64,000 bases of DNA from Chitinophaga oryziterrae (lineage in GTDB: Bacteria; Bacteroidota; Bacteroidia; Chitinophagales; Chitinophagaceae): the NCBI RefSeq assembly GCF_009758125.1, contig NZ_WRXO01000001.1, forward strand, positions 868,001 to 932,000. Reading direction: 5' to 3'. The notes beneath the pieces are model-generated. The model was not told the origin of the DNA, searched no databases, and saw only the letters and a program-made list of their open reading frames with translations. Position numbers and translations under genes: made by a program. This document shows positions 55,695 to 64,000 of this stretch, piece after piece (position 1 is the stretch's first letter; each line of letters starts with the position of its first letter).

Positions 55695-56387
55695 ATGGCC
55701 GAGCAACCGATTATACAGTTATCAAATGTGAATATATACCAGGGGAATTCCCTGATCCTTTCTGATGTGAATATCAGTGTGGACAAGGGAGAATTTGTGT
55801 ACCTGATCGGTAAAACGGGTACGGGAAAATCCAGCCTGCTGAAAACGCTCTATGGCGATCTTTATCTGCGCGAGGGAGCAGGACAGGTAGTAGGATTTGA
55901 CCTGAAGAAGATGGACTGGAAGAAGGTGCCTTACCTGCGCCGTAATCTGGGAGTCGTTTTCCAGGATTTTCAGTTGCTGACAGACAGGACGGTGCATGAT
56001 AACCTGAAATTTGCCCTGAAGGCCACCGGCTGGGAGGATAATAAGAAGATGGAGGAAAAGATCCATGATGTACTGGAAAAGGTAGGATTGGGGACAAAGG
56101 GCTTTAAAATGCCATATGAACTGAGTGGAGGCGAGCAACAGCGCGTGGATATTGCCCGGGCAATGCTGAATTCCCCTAAATTGATCCTGGCAGATGAGCC
56201 TACCGGTAACCTGGACCCCGAGACTTCAGACGGAATTATGCAGTTATTATTCCGTATCAGCCGGGAAGAAGGCGCTGCGGTGGTGATGGCCACGCATGAT
56301 TATATCCTGCTGCAAAAGTTCCCTTCCCGCGTACTGCGCACGGAAAACGGACGGGTAACGGACAACGCAACGATCAATTTTGTATAA
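55695..56387 (+). CDS. ftsE: FtsE-like ABC transporter ATPase
   Basis: A 230-residue ABC ATPase with Walker A GKTGTGKSS, signature LSGGEQQRVDIARA, Walker B LILADEPTGNLDP and the switch histidine in ATHD. The sequence matches FtsE, which with FtsX controls cell-wall hydrolases at division, or the related LolD/MacB ATPases. ftsX does not follow; rpsO does. Separate ftsE and ftsX loci occur in Bacteroidota, so this is not necessarily an orphan. Confidence 0.82.
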   Translation: MAEQPIIQLSNVNIYQGNSLILSDVNISVDKGEFVYLIGKTGTGKSSLLKTLYGDLYLREGAGQVVGFDLKKMDWKKVPYLRRNLGVVFQDFQLLTDRTVHDNLKFALKATGWEDNKKMEEKIHDVLEKVGLGTKGFKMPYELSGGEQQRVDIARAMLNSPKLILADEPTGNLDPETSDGIMQLLFRISREEGAAVVMATHDYILLQKFPSRVLRTENGRVTDNATINFV

Positions 56388-56448
56388 GCAATTCGTATTC
56401 AAAGGGGACTCTTCCGGGGAAGCTCCGGAAGCCAATTATTATTTATGA

Positions 56449-56479
56449 TTGTTAATTCGTAATTTTTAATTTACCTTTG
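56449..56479 (+). promoter_or_regulatory. Promoter of rpsO
   Basis: TTG (56449-56451) and TACCTTTG (56472-56479) are spaced as in Bacteroidota promoters; the ATG follows 54 bp after the -7 box. Confidence 0.65.
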
Positions 56480-56533
56480 CCTCCGGAAAAATAGCGAATA
56501 AATAAACCTTTATCATTTTATTATTTATCAAAG

Positions 56534-56806
56534 ATGTCTTACTTAACTGTTGAAAAGAAAGCCAATATTTTTAAAGAATTTGGTGGAAACGAGAAAAATA
56601 CAGGTTCATCAGAAGCGCAAATCGCACTGCTGACAGAGCGTATCAACAGCATTTCCAGTCACCTGAAAGCAAACAAAAAGGACTTTTCTACACACCGTGG
56701 TTTAATGAAGATGGTAGGCCAAAGAAAGCGTTTGCTTTCTTACCTGTCTAAAACTAACCTCACAGGCTATCGTGCCTTACTTGAGAAGTTAGGTCTCAGA
56801 AAATAA
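56534..56806 (+). CDS. rpsO: 30S ribosomal protein S15
   Basis: S15 binds the central domain of 16S rRNA early in 30S assembly. The 90-residue protein has the full family pattern: [33 protein letters not shown] and the C-terminal RKRLLSYL with [12 protein letters not shown]. pnp lies 86 bp downstream, the same order as in E. coli, with a terminator-like hairpin between. Confidence 0.98.
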   Translation: MSYLTVEKKANIFKEFGGNEKNTGSSEAQIALLTERINSISSHLKANKKDFSTHRGLMKMVGQRKRLLSYLSKTNLTGYRALLEKLGLRK

Positions 56807-56826
56807 CAAAGAACTTTTTTATAGCG

Positions 56827-56863
56827 CTATTCCCAACTTATTAGGTTGGGAATAGTTTTTTTT
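56827..56863 (+). terminator. Hairpin and T-run between rpsO and pnp
   Basis: CTATTCCCAAC pairs with GTTGGGAATAG (11 bp, 7-nt loop), followed by nine Ts. It ends rpsO transcripts or limits read-through into pnp. Confidence 0.9.
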
Positions 56864-56892
56864 TAGGTATACCAATTTAATCCTCACTTTTT

Positions 56893-59247
56893 ATGAATCT
56901 GACACCTATTTCAGTCAATTTCGATATAGGAGATGGCCGGATCGTGACCATTGAGACTGGCAAGTTAGCCCGCCAGGCAGATGGTGCCGTTACGGTACGT
57001 CTAGGCAATAGTATCCTGCTGGCTACTGTTGTCGCAAATAAAACTCCCAAACCAGGACAATCATTCTTTCCACTTACTGTTGACTACCAGGAAAAATTTG
57101 CTTCTGCAGGCCGTATCCCGGGTTCGTTCTTTAAACGCGAAGGTAAACTGTCTGATTCTGAAGTTTTAATATCCCGTCTGATCGACCGCGCGCTGCGCCC
57201 GCTGTTCCCTGATGATTATTACTGTGAAGTACAGGTACTGGTTTCCCTCATTTCTTCTGATGCAGAAGTGATGCCGGATGCCCTTGCTGCGCTGGCTGCT
57301 TCTGCAGCACTGGCAGTTTCTGATGTGCCCATCCAGGAAATCATCTCCGAAGTAAGGGTTGCCCGCATAGATGGCAACTTCGTTGTAAATCCTAACCGTA
57401 CCCTGCTGGAAAAAGCAGATATGGACTTTATCATAGCCGCTACCGAAAAGAACATCATGATGGTGGAAGGCGAAAGTAAGGAGTGCAGTGAAGAAGATGT
57501 AATCAAAGCGATCGAGATCGCTCACGCAGCCATTAAAGTACAGGTGAAGGCGCAGGAAGAACTGCATAAGCTGGCTGGCAATAAAGCGAAACGTCCTTTT
57601 GAATTACCGCGTGAGAACGAAGAACTGAAAGCTAAAATCGCCGCATTCTCTACAGACCGTATCCTTGCAGTAGCTAAAGCTGCAATGGGTAAGCACGAAC
57701 GTGGAGATGCATTTGATGCTATAAGTAAAGAACTGGTTGAATCCCTGGGCGAATTGCCTGAGGAAGATGCTCCGTTGGTAGGTAAATATTTCCATGACCT
57801 GGAAAAAGAAGTGATCCGTAACATGATCCTGGACGATAAGGTTCGTCTGGATGGCCGTAGCCTGGACCAGGTACGTCCACTGAACATGGAAGTGGATATC
57901 CTGCCTTCTCCGCATGGTTCTGCACTGTTCACCCGTGGTGAAACACAATCTTTAACAACGGTGACCCTGGGTACTCCGGATGACGAGCTGCTGATTGAAA
58001 GCGCTGCTGTTTCCAAGTATTCCAAATTCATCCTGCATTATAACTTCCCACCTTTCTCTACAGGAGAGGTGAAAATGATGCGCGGCCCCGGCCGTCGTGA
58101 AGTGGGTCATGGTAACCTGGCAATGCGCTCTCTGAAGCAAATGATGCCGGGTAGTGACTATGCTTACACTGTAAGGGTAGTATCTGATATCCTGGAATCT
58201 AATGGTTCTTCTTCCATGGCTACCGTTTGTGCCGGTTCACTGGCGCTGATGGATGCGGGTGTTCCTTTGCCTAAACACGTTTCCGGTGTGGCAATGGGTC
58301 TTATCTCCCGTGCTGCCGATGGAAAATGGGCCGTACTGACAGATATCCTCGGAGATGAAGATCACCTGGGAGACATGGACTTTAAAGTAACAGGTACCCG
58401 CGAAGGTATCGTGGGTATCCAGATGGATATCAAGGTGGATGGTTTGAGCATGGACGTAATGCGTGCTGCATTATCCCAGGCCCGCCAGGGACGCCTGCAC
58501 ATCATTGAGGCCATGTATGGCTGTATCGGTGCTGCACGCCCTGAACCAAAACCACATGCTCCACGTATGGAGAAACTGATCATCGACCGCGAATTTATTG
58601 GCGCTGTGATCGGACCCGGTGGTAAAGTTATTCAGGAAATTCAACGCGAAACCGGTACTAACATCAACATCGAAGAAGTTGGTGAAACTGGTGAAGTAAG
58701 CATTTTCTGCGCGAACAGAGAAGGTCTGATGAAGGCCCTCGACTGGATAAAAGGCATCGTTGCCGTACCTGTAGTAGGTGAAGTATACGAATCAACCGTT
58801 AAGTCAGTGATGCCTTATGGTGCGTTCGTAGAGTTCCTGCCTGGTAAACAAGGTTTGTTACATATCTCTGAAGTATCCTGGAAACGCCTGGAAACTATGG
58901 AGGGTGTGCTGACAGACGGTGAAAAAGTAAAGGTGAAACTGGTAGGTACCGATCCTAAGACCGGTAAGTTCAAATTAAGCCGTCGTGTGCTGATGCCAAA
59001 ACCGGAAGGTTATGTGGAAAGGCCTGAAGGTGACCGTGAAGACAGAGGCGAACGCAGAGACCGTGGTGACAGAGGAGATCGTGGTGGTGACAGAGGTGGC
59101 GACCGTGGGGGACGTCCTTCCTTCCGCAATAACGATCGTGGTGGCGACAGAGGCGGTGACCGCTTTGACCGTGGTGACAGGAACGACCGTGGCCCACGCC
59201 CGTCTCCCAAATCAGAACCGGATGAGCCTACTTTCGACGAACAGTAG
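56893..59247 (+). CDS. pnp: Polynucleotide phosphorylase with an RGD-rich tail
   Basis: PNPase degrades RNA from the 3' end using phosphate. Two RNase PH domains (about 10-220 and 315-540) surround a helical domain. They are followed by a KH domain (GPGGKVIQEIQ, near 572) and an S1 domain (about 625-695). The tail (about 706-784) is almost entirely Arg, Gly and Asp, with repeated DRGDRGG units, then an acidic end (EPDEPTFDEQ). E. coli PNPase (711 residues) lacks this tail. Such tails are expected to be disordered and may bind RNA. Confidence 0.97.
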   Translation: MNLTPISVNFDIGDGRIVTIETGKLARQADGAVTVRLGNSILLATVVANKTPKPGQSFFPLTVDYQEKFASAGRIPGSFFKREGKLSDSEVLISRLIDRALRPLFPDDYYCEVQVLVSLISSDAEVMPDALAALAASAALAVSDVPIQEIISEVRVARIDGNFVVNPNRTLLEKADMDFIIAATEKNIMMVEGESKECSEEDVIKAIEIAHAAIKVQVKAQEELHKLAGNKAKRPFELPRENEELKAKIAAFSTDRILAVAKAAMGKHERGDAFDAISKELVESLGELPEEDAPLVGKYFHDLEKEVIRNMILDDKVRLDGRSLDQVRPLNMEVDILPSPHGSALFTRGETQSLTTVTLGTPDDELLIESAAVSKYSKFILHYNFPPFSTGEVKMMRGPGRREVGHGNLAMRSLKQMMPGSDYAYTVRVVSDILESNGSSSMATVCAGSLALMDAGVPLPKHVSGVAMGLISRAADGKWAVLTDILGDEDHLGDMDFKVTGTREGIVGIQMDIKVDGLSMDVMRAALSQARQGRLHIIEAMYGCIGAARPEPKPHAPRMEKLIIDREFIGAVIGPGGKVIQEIQRETGTNINIEEVGETGEVSIFCANREGLMKALDWIKGIVAVPVVGEVYESTVKSVMPYGAFVEFLPGKQGLLHISEVSWKRLETMEGVLTDGEKVKVKLVGTDPKTGKFKLSRRVLMPKPEGYVERPEGDREDRGERRDRGDRGDRGGDRGGDRGGRPSFRNNDRGGDRGGDRFDRGDRNDRGPRPSPKSEPDEPTFDEQ

Positions 59248-59271
59248 AATCGACTTGATTTAATATACTTA

Positions 59272-59301
59272 ACAGCCGTTCTGAGTTATCAGAACGGCTG
59301 T
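59272..59301 (+). terminator. Intrinsic terminator of pnp
   Basis: ACAGCCGTTCTGA pairs with TCAGAACGGCTGT (13 bp, GTTA loop), followed by a T-rich tract. A second smaller hairpin (GCTCC-GTTA-GGAGC, near 59342-59355) with a T-run follows. Confidence 0.93.
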
Positions 59302-59442
59302 TTGTTTTTAATTTAAAAGCTCCATTAACAAAACATAATAGGCTCCGTTAGGAGCTTTTTAAGGCTTTTATGTTTTACCATTCTTAACATTTTCCCCACG
59401 TTATTTCTTTTTTCATGATATATTTCGCAAAATGATTTTCAC

Positions 59443-60225
59443 GTGAAAAGTACGCATGCACTCATCATGCTGGCCCTGTTGTTTTCAGGTTTCGCACAGG
59501 CCGGCCAGCTTCCTCCTCAAAAGGAATATTATAGTATTCTCGTCTATCATCTGAAAGATGCTGCCCAGGAAACCCGCCTGGATGCTTATCTGAAAGATGC
59601 TTTATTACCAGCCGTTCATAAAGCCGGTATTACCAGAGTAGGGGTCTTTAAACCTATAGACAATGATACCACGGCAGACCGCCGTGTATATGTATTCATA
59701 CCCGGCCGTTCAGCAGAACAACTGCTTAAGCTGCCTGGCCAGTTACTGACAAACAGCAGCTATGTCAGCGCAGGTAAAGACTATATTGATGCAGCCTGGG
59801 ACCAGCCGGTATATACCCGTATGGAAACCATCATCCTGGAAGCATTTCCCGGTATGACCAAAATGGAAGTGCCTGTATTGAAATCTGCTAAAAGTGAAAG
59901 AGTATACGAGTTACGCAGTTACGAAAGTGCATCTGAAAAACTGCACCAGAACAAAGTAGATATGTTCAACAAAGGAGATGAAATCGGTCTGTTCAAAAGA
60001 CTGGGCTTTAACGCTGTATTTTATGCAGATGTATTGAGCGGCAGTCACATGCCTAACCTCATGTACATGACTACTTTCGAGAACCGCGCATCCAGGGAAG
60101 AACACTGGAAAGCATTCAGCAGTGATCCTGTATGGAAAGCATTATTGCCACAGCCGCAATACGCTCATAATACTTCTCATTCAGATGTGATTTTATTACA
60201 CCCCGCAGAATATTCTGATTTCTAA
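59443..60225 (+). CDS. Secreted NIPSNAP family protein
   Basis: A 260-residue exported protein with a signal peptide (ALIMLALLFSGFAQA) and two ferredoxin-like NIPSNAP repeats: YSILVYHLKDAAQE to about 125, and VYELRSYESASEKLHQNK to the end. NIPSNAP domains resemble dimeric alpha-beta barrels; bacterial secreted members often neighbour sugar-acting genes and have no firm function. The start is a GTG at 59443. It is a single gene with its own terminator. Confidence 0.88.
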   Translation: MKSTHALIMLALLFSGFAQAGQLPPQKEYYSILVYHLKDAAQETRLDAYLKDALLPAVHKAGITRVGVFKPIDNDTTADRRVYVFIPGRSAEQLLKLPGQLLTNSSYVSAGKDYIDAAWDQPVYTRMETIILEAFPGMTKMEVPVLKSAKSERVYELRSYESASEKLHQNKVDMFNKGDEIGLFKRLGFNAVFYADVLSGSHMPNLMYMTTFENRASREEHWKAFSSDPVWKALLPQPQYAHNTSHSDVILLHPAEYSDF

Positions 60226-60230
60226 AACAA

Positions 60231-60264
60231 GAGAGGCCATATCAGAAATGATACGGCCTCTTTT
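60231..60264 (+). terminator. Intrinsic terminator of the NIPSNAP gene
   Basis: AGAGGCC (60232-60238) pairs with GGCCTCT (60255-60261), with a further TATCA/TGATA inner stem; TTTT follows. Confidence 0.85.
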
Positions 60265-60286
60265 CATAATTGTTGCAATCCGTAAA

Positions 60287-60865
60287 CTAGCTCTTTGCCT
60301 TCACATACTGCTCTATATAAAAATTACTTTCCTTGAAAATAATCTTACCTGTAGGCAACTTGTATATCTTAAACGGTTGTCCGTCAATATCTTCATAAAA
60401 CACTGAATACTGAGGTACAGAAACCTTACTCGACCTGTCTATCACCTTGATCCTTGCATCAGTTAAAAGCGTTGTTAACAGCTCTTCGATGTAAGGGAGA
60501 AGGATACCTTCATTGGGCGTCCAGAACAGTGTGAATTTATCAGTATTGAAATTGAGATCCGTATGAGAAGAATCTGCCAGGTACGCTTTTGCCTGCAGAA
60601 AATGCGATTGCACTTCCGCCGGTGTCAGGTGACTGAATTGTATGTTACGGAACGTCCTGTTATTATAACAATTGTTCTGCAGCATGGTATCCAGTACCTG
60701 GAAATAGTTCTGTAAATCTACTTTGTTGATAACGAGAATACTGGTAGAAGTCTGGTAGGTAATAGAGTCCTTCATGGTATCATCAGGCAGTAACTTGATG
60801 ATCTCCTGAGCTTTGGTGGCCACGCATAGCGCAAGCCCTGTAATAAATAAAATTAAGGTCTTCAT
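60287..60865 (-). CDS. Secreted hypothetical protein
   Basis: A 192-residue protein with a signal peptide (KTLILFITGLALCVATKAQ). The mature part is rich in Asn, Thr and Leu, with predicted mixed helix and strand and no cysteine pattern beyond one Cys. No known family is recognised. It stands alone, convergent with the NIPSNAP gene and divergent from prmA. Confidence 0.75.
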   Translation of the reverse strand: MKTLILFITGLALCVATKAQEIIKLLPDDTMKDSITYQTSTSILVINKVDLQNYFQVLDTMLQNNCYNNRTFRNIQFSHLTPAEVQSHFLQAKAYLADSSHTDLNFNTDKFTLFWTPNEGILLPYIEELLTTLLTDARIKVIDRSSKVSVPQYSVFYEDIDGQPFKIYKLPTGKIIFKESNFYIEQYVKAKS

Positions 60866-61025
60866 TAAAATATGGTTTACATTAAGAATTATGCAAATAT
60901 ATTCATTTTTTTCTATGTTAATGCCAGTGAGTCTCAGATGCGATCAAATCATTAACATTACAATAACATGTACTACATCTTACGCGGTATAAATAGCTGA
61001 TTATCTTGTTTTACCTTTATTCTCT

Positions 61026-61844
61026 ATGTCACATACATCAATCACCCTTACCTGTAACGCAGAGCTGAAGGATATCCTCATCGCCGAATTATCCGAGAGC
61101 GGATTTGAAGGTTTTGAGGAGAGGGGTAACGAATTAGTTGCCTATATCCCCGAGAATGATTTTAGTGAAGTTGCCGTTGAAAGGCTGACTAAGATCTATG
61201 GCATTTCCTATAAAAAGGAGAATATTGCACAAACAAACTGGAATGCAGTTTGGGAAAGTAATTTCGAACCCGTGCGTGTAGATACTTTCTGCGGTATCCG
61301 CGCTGGTTTCCATCCACCTTTTGATCCGCAGCCACAGCACGAGATCATCATCACACCTAAAATGTCTTTTGGTACAGGCCATCATGCCACTACCTCCTCG
61401 ATGATACGCCTGATGAAGGATGTGGAGTTCAGAGGCAAAAGAGTATTCGATTTTGGAACAGGAACAGGTATCCTGGCTATCCTGGCATCCAAAATGGGCG
61501 CATCTGTGATCGAGGCCATTGATATCGACGAATGGTCGGTAGAAAACACCAAAGAAAATATTATCACCAATAATGCGCTGGCTGTAAAAGTATGGCGGTC
61601 AGATACCCCTAAAAGCATTATAAATACTTATAATGTTGTATTGGCGAATATCAATCGCAATATTTTACTTGAATTTATGGGAGATATGCGCCGTTTGCTG
61701 GTAAGCGGGGGCGTATTGCTACTTAGCGGTATCCTGAAAGAAGACGAAAAAGCGATATTGGAAGCTGCAAGACAGCATGCTTTAGTACTGGACCAACAAA
61801 TAGAAAAAGATAACTGGCTGGCAATGAAGTTATTAGCAAGGTAA
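61026..61844 (+). CDS. prmA: Ribosomal protein L11 methyltransferase
   Basis: PrmA trimethylates lysines and the N-terminus of ribosomal protein L11. The N-terminal substrate-recognition domain is followed by the SAM-binding domain with FDFGTGTGILAILA and AIDIDEWSVENTKEN. MSFGTGHHATTS is the family signature and NINRNILLEF the catalytic loop. At 272 residues it is slightly shorter than in E. coli (293). It is followed by plsY about 130 bp on. Confidence 0.94.
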   Translation: MSHTSITLTCNAELKDILIAELSESGFEGFEERGNELVAYIPENDFSEVAVERLTKIYGISYKKENIAQTNWNAVWESNFEPVRVDTFCGIRAGFHPPFDPQPQHEIIITPKMSFGTGHHATTSSMIRLMKDVEFRGKRVFDFGTGTGILAILASKMGASVIEAIDIDEWSVENTKENIITNNALAVKVWRSDTPKSIINTYNVVLANINRNILLEFMGDMRRLLVSGGVLLLSGILKEDEKAILEAARQHALVLDQQIEKDNWLAMKLLAR

Positions 61845-61973
61845 TAAACCAGGCGTTAGAAATAACTTATATGAAAGTGTCTGATTATCCCATCTTTGTG
61901 TTAATTAAAATCTTAATATTAGCTTAACTTTAACGCTGGAATTTACTATCTTAGCAAAACCTAACTTATTTTG

Positions 61974-62615
61974 ATGCTTGAATTATTGTTGCTTTTTTGC
62001 GCTTATCTGATCGGATCTATACCTACTGCGGTTTGGGTCAGCAAAGGGATTTATGGTATGGACATCCGGGAGTATGGTAGCGGCAATGCCGGTGCCACCA
62101 ACACTTTCCGTGTGCTTGGATCTAAAGCCGGGACCTTTGTAATGATTGTGGATATGTTCAAAGGTGTATTGGCAGTTCGTCTTTCTTACCTGTTATCTTA
62201 CTATCACAATCCTGATCATCTTACACAACTGGTCAATTTCCAGATAGGTCTGGGACTGGCGGCCGTAGTTGGCCACATCTTCCCGATCTGGGCAAATTTC
62301 CGTGGTGGTAAGGGTATCGCCACATTATTTGGCCTGGTACTGGCCATTCAGCCCCTGGTAGCGATCTGCTGTGTAGGTGTGTTTCTGCTGATCCTGTCAC
62401 TGACCAGGTATGTATCCCTGAGTTCTATTATTGCCAGTATAGCCTTCCCTATTCTCATTTTGTACATCTTTAATGAGCCGGAAGTATTTTACCGCATATT
62501 TGCGATCGCTGTTGCGCTGATGGTGGTGCTTACTCACCAGAAGAACATTACCCGCCTTTTAAGTGGTAATGAAAATAAAGTACCGCTGTTCAAGAACAGA
62601 CGGACAAGGGACTAA
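61974..62615 (+). CDS. plsY: Glycerol-3-phosphate acyltransferase PlsY
   Basis: PlsY transfers an acyl group from acyl-phosphate to glycerol-3-phosphate, the first step of phospholipid synthesis. The 213-residue membrane protein has five or more helices and the three conserved loops GSIPTAVWVSK, GSGNAGATNTFRV and FRGGKGIAT. I use the ATG at 61974; a TTG directly before it is an alternative. A large inverted repeat follows before the next gene. Confidence 0.94.
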   Translation: MLELLLLFCAYLIGSIPTAVWVSKGIYGMDIREYGSGNAGATNTFRVLGSKAGTFVMIVDMFKGVLAVRLSYLLSYYHNPDHLTQLVNFQIGLGLAAVVGHIFPIWANFRGGKGIATLFGLVLAIQPLVAICCVGVFLLILSLTRYVSLSSIIASIAFPILILYIFNEPEVFYRIFAIAVALMVVLTHQKNITRLLSGNENKVPLFKNRRTRD

Positions 62616-62675
62616 AACCTGCACTTCCTTTCTGGCATATCTATTGCTCTAAAGATCAAAAATATTAACTTTCCG

Positions 62676-62722
62676 ACGCTTTTGATTATTACCGGTCCTG
62701 TATCCGTAATAATCAAAAGCGT
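62676..62722. repeat. 17-bp perfect inverted repeat downstream of plsY
   Basis: ACGCTTTTGATTATTAC (62676-62692) and its reverse complement (62706-62722) flank a 13-nt loop. There is no T-run after either arm, so it is not a standard terminator. It lies 44 bp before the next ATG. Confidence 0.8.
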
Positions 62723-62765
62723 ATTATTAACTGTAGCAAAAAGTCCTGTTTAAATTCGTTCTCAG

Positions 62766-63566
62766 ATGCAAAAGAAATTCCTTTTAATCGGTAGTCTTGC
62801 TTTAATGATGGGTTGTGCCCGTGTCCCTATTACCGGTCGCAGCCAGTTAAACCTGATCCCCGAAAGTACTATGCAGTCAATGGCGCTGCAGGAGTACCAG
62901 ACGTTTTTAACAACCAACAAAGCTATATCCTCTGCCACCAGCAAAGATGCTGAAATGGTAAAGAGGGTAGGACAGCGTATTTCTGCTGCGGTTACCCGTT
63001 ATATGGCACAGAACAACTTATCTGCTGAAGTAGCTAATTATAAATGGGAGTTTAATCTCGTGGATAATAAAGAGGTGAACGCCTGGTGTATGCCCGGTGG
63101 TAAAGTAGTGGTATATACAGGTCTATTGCCTGTGACACAGAATGAAACTGCGCTTTCCTGCGTAATGGGCCATGAAATTGCACATGCTATTGCGCGTCAT
63201 GGTAACGAGCGTATGAGTCAGCAACTGGTATCTCAGGGTATACAGGTAGCAGGACAGGTAGCGCTTAACCGTAATCCTACTGCGCAGAATGTTTTCTTAC
63301 AGTCGTTTGGTGTAGGTAGTAACCTGGGGTTACTGGCTTTCTCCCGTAAGGATGAACTGGAAGCCGATCACCTGGGTGTTATCTTCATGGCAATGGCGGG
63401 TTATAACCCACAGGAAGCAATTCCTTTCTGGAAGCGTATGGCGAGTGCCAGCACCGGTAGCAAACCACCTGAGCTGACAAGTACGCATCCGAGTGATGAC
63501 CGTCGTATCGCACAGTTACAGGCTGTTATGCCGGAAGCAATGAAGTATTATCAGCCGATAAAATAA
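62766..63566 (+). CDS. M48 family metalloprotease lipoprotein
   Basis: A 266-residue envelope protease. The lipoprotein signal ends LALMMGC, the zinc site is MGHEIAHAIARH and the third ligand lies in DELEADHLG. Related E. coli proteins (LoiP, YcaL) are outer-membrane lipoproteins that degrade misfolded proteins. It follows the inverted repeat and is closed by the second copy of the double-hairpin element. Confidence 0.92.
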   Translation: MQKKFLLIGSLALMMGCARVPITGRSQLNLIPESTMQSMALQEYQTFLTTNKAISSATSKDAEMVKRVGQRISAAVTRYMAQNNLSAEVANYKWEFNLVDNKEVNAWCMPGGKVVVYTGLLPVTQNETALSCVMGHEIAHAIARHGNERMSQQLVSQGIQVAGQVALNRNPTAQNVFLQSFGVGSNLGLLAFSRKDELEADHLGVIFMAMAGYNPQEAIPFWKRMASASTGSKPPELTSTHPSDDRRIAQLQAVMPEAMKYYQPIK

Positions 63567-63567
63567 T

Positions 63568-63640
63568 GGGTGCAGAGCAAAGCTCTGCAAAACCACTTCA
63601 ATTTTTTTGTGATGGTGCGCGAAGCACCATCACAAAAAAT
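63568..63640. repeat. Double-hairpin intergenic element, copy 2
   Basis: GGGTGCAGAGC-AAA-GCTCTGCA forms the first hairpin, and GTGATGGTGC-GCGAA-GCACCATCAC with T and A runs forms the second. It differs from copy 1 by paired changes that keep the stems. It lies between convergent genes (M48 protease and oxyR), as copy 1 does. Confidence 0.85.
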
Positions 63641-63645
63641 GACTT

Positions 63646-64000
63646 TTATTTCTCTATTATTATATCTACCACCTTCCTGTTCTTCTGTACCTTCATCTTA
63701 TCCGGTACATGTGCCAGTATTTCCTTCTTAAACGCCTCAATAAGCGCCTGTTTAATAAAGAACCTATGAGTTACCAGGCTAATCTCCCTAACCGGCTCAG
63801 GGGCCTTAAAATACCTCACCATGTTCATCTGGCGGGCTGACAGGTCCTGCAAAGACAGTTCCGGCAGAATAGTATAGCCTGCGTTCAGGTCAACCATCCT
63901 TTTCAGTGTCTCTACGCTACCCGTATTATACTCCAGGTTCTTATATTCACCCATCGTGAATTTATCTTTACAGATATTCAGCACCTGGTTACGCATACAA
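63646..64000 (-). CDS. oxyR: OxyR-type LysR regulator, C-terminal part
   Basis: The end of the effector-binding domain of a LysR-family regulator; the gene continues beyond the window. The codon before the first internal ATG is TGT, giving CMRNQVLNIC. This matches the peroxide-sensing Cys199-x8-Cys208 pair of E. coli OxyR (CLRDQAMGFC) in spacing and context. The downstream SVETLKRMVDLNAGYTILPEL also matches. OxyR senses peroxide and activates catalase and peroxidase genes. Confidence 0.85.
   Translation of the reverse strand, partial: CMRNQVLNICKDKFTMGEYKNLEYNTGSVETLKRMVDLNAGYTILPELSLQDLSARQMNMVRYFKAPEPVREISLVTHRFFIKQALIEAFKKEILAHVPDKMKVQKNRKVVDIIIEK

Overview
The window looks like chromosomal DNA of a Bacteroidota bacterium, most likely a Chitinophaga-like member of the Chitinophagaceae (the genus is inference). 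The evidence is as follows. Many genes carry a TAnnTTTG -7 box, sometimes with a TTTG -33 box exactly 19 bp upstream (sdhCAB, tRNA-fMet). The arginine pathway uses an acetyl/succinyl-ornithine carbamoyltransferase of the Bacteroides/Xanthomonas type. A NagB-PIG-L fusion, a long PurM, a TonB-dependent receptor behind a TPP riboswitch and an M56-TonB/BlaI pair are also present. No phage, IS element, CRISPR array or rRNA operon was seen.

Layout. 1-6.7 kb: the 3' part of priA, a DUF3857 secreted protein, a TIP30-like reductase, murB, a YpdA-type flavoprotein with a 24-bp palindrome at its 5' end, and a methyltransferase. 6.7-16.6 kb: an amino-sugar / N-glycan salvage region on the minus strand (sugar permease, ROK kinase, glycosylasparaginase, cutC, then NagB-PIG-L), a second permease facing the other way, and a GH109-type exo-glycosidase. 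16.9-25.5 kb: the complete arginine operon (GNAT, argG, argC, argD, argF', argB, argE, argH) behind a roughly 220-nt structured leader. 25.6-29 kb: a small accessory pocket and a TPP-riboswitch-controlled TonB receptor. 29-36 kb: ssb, initiator tRNA, era, der, a small lipoprotein, a tail-specific protease, and the MurNAc recycling pair murK-murQ.

36.7-47.7 kb: sdhCAB, a Gfo/Idh/MocA protein, oligopeptidase B, murI with a beta-carbonic anhydrase, an asymmetric ABC-F ATPase and a single-domain response regulator. 48-55 kb: a coiled-coil membrane protein, a 3'-5' exonuclease, holA, ribF, purM and the BlaI/M56-TonB regulatory pair. 54.9-55.7 kb is an 800-bp gene-free stretch with tandem operators, a 149-bp inverted-repeat element and a helically phased 11-bp repeat. 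55.7-64 kb: ftsE-like, rpsO, pnp with a long RGD-rich tail, a NIPSNAP protein, prmA, plsY, an M48 lipoprotein protease and the C-terminus of an OxyR-type regulator.

How the parts work together. The 6.7-16.6 kb block plausibly cleaves GlcNAc-Asn, takes up and phosphorylates amino sugars, and feeds fructose-6-phosphate; no nagA-type deacetylase is present, so the PIG-L half of the NagB fusion is a candidate substitute. The arginine block covers glutamate to arginine except carbamoyl phosphate synthesis. The least explained material is non-coding: the arginine leader, the 11-bp phased TTATA/GGGG repeats in three intergenic regions, the duplicated double-hairpin element between convergent genes, and the 149-bp element upstream of the ftsE-like gene.
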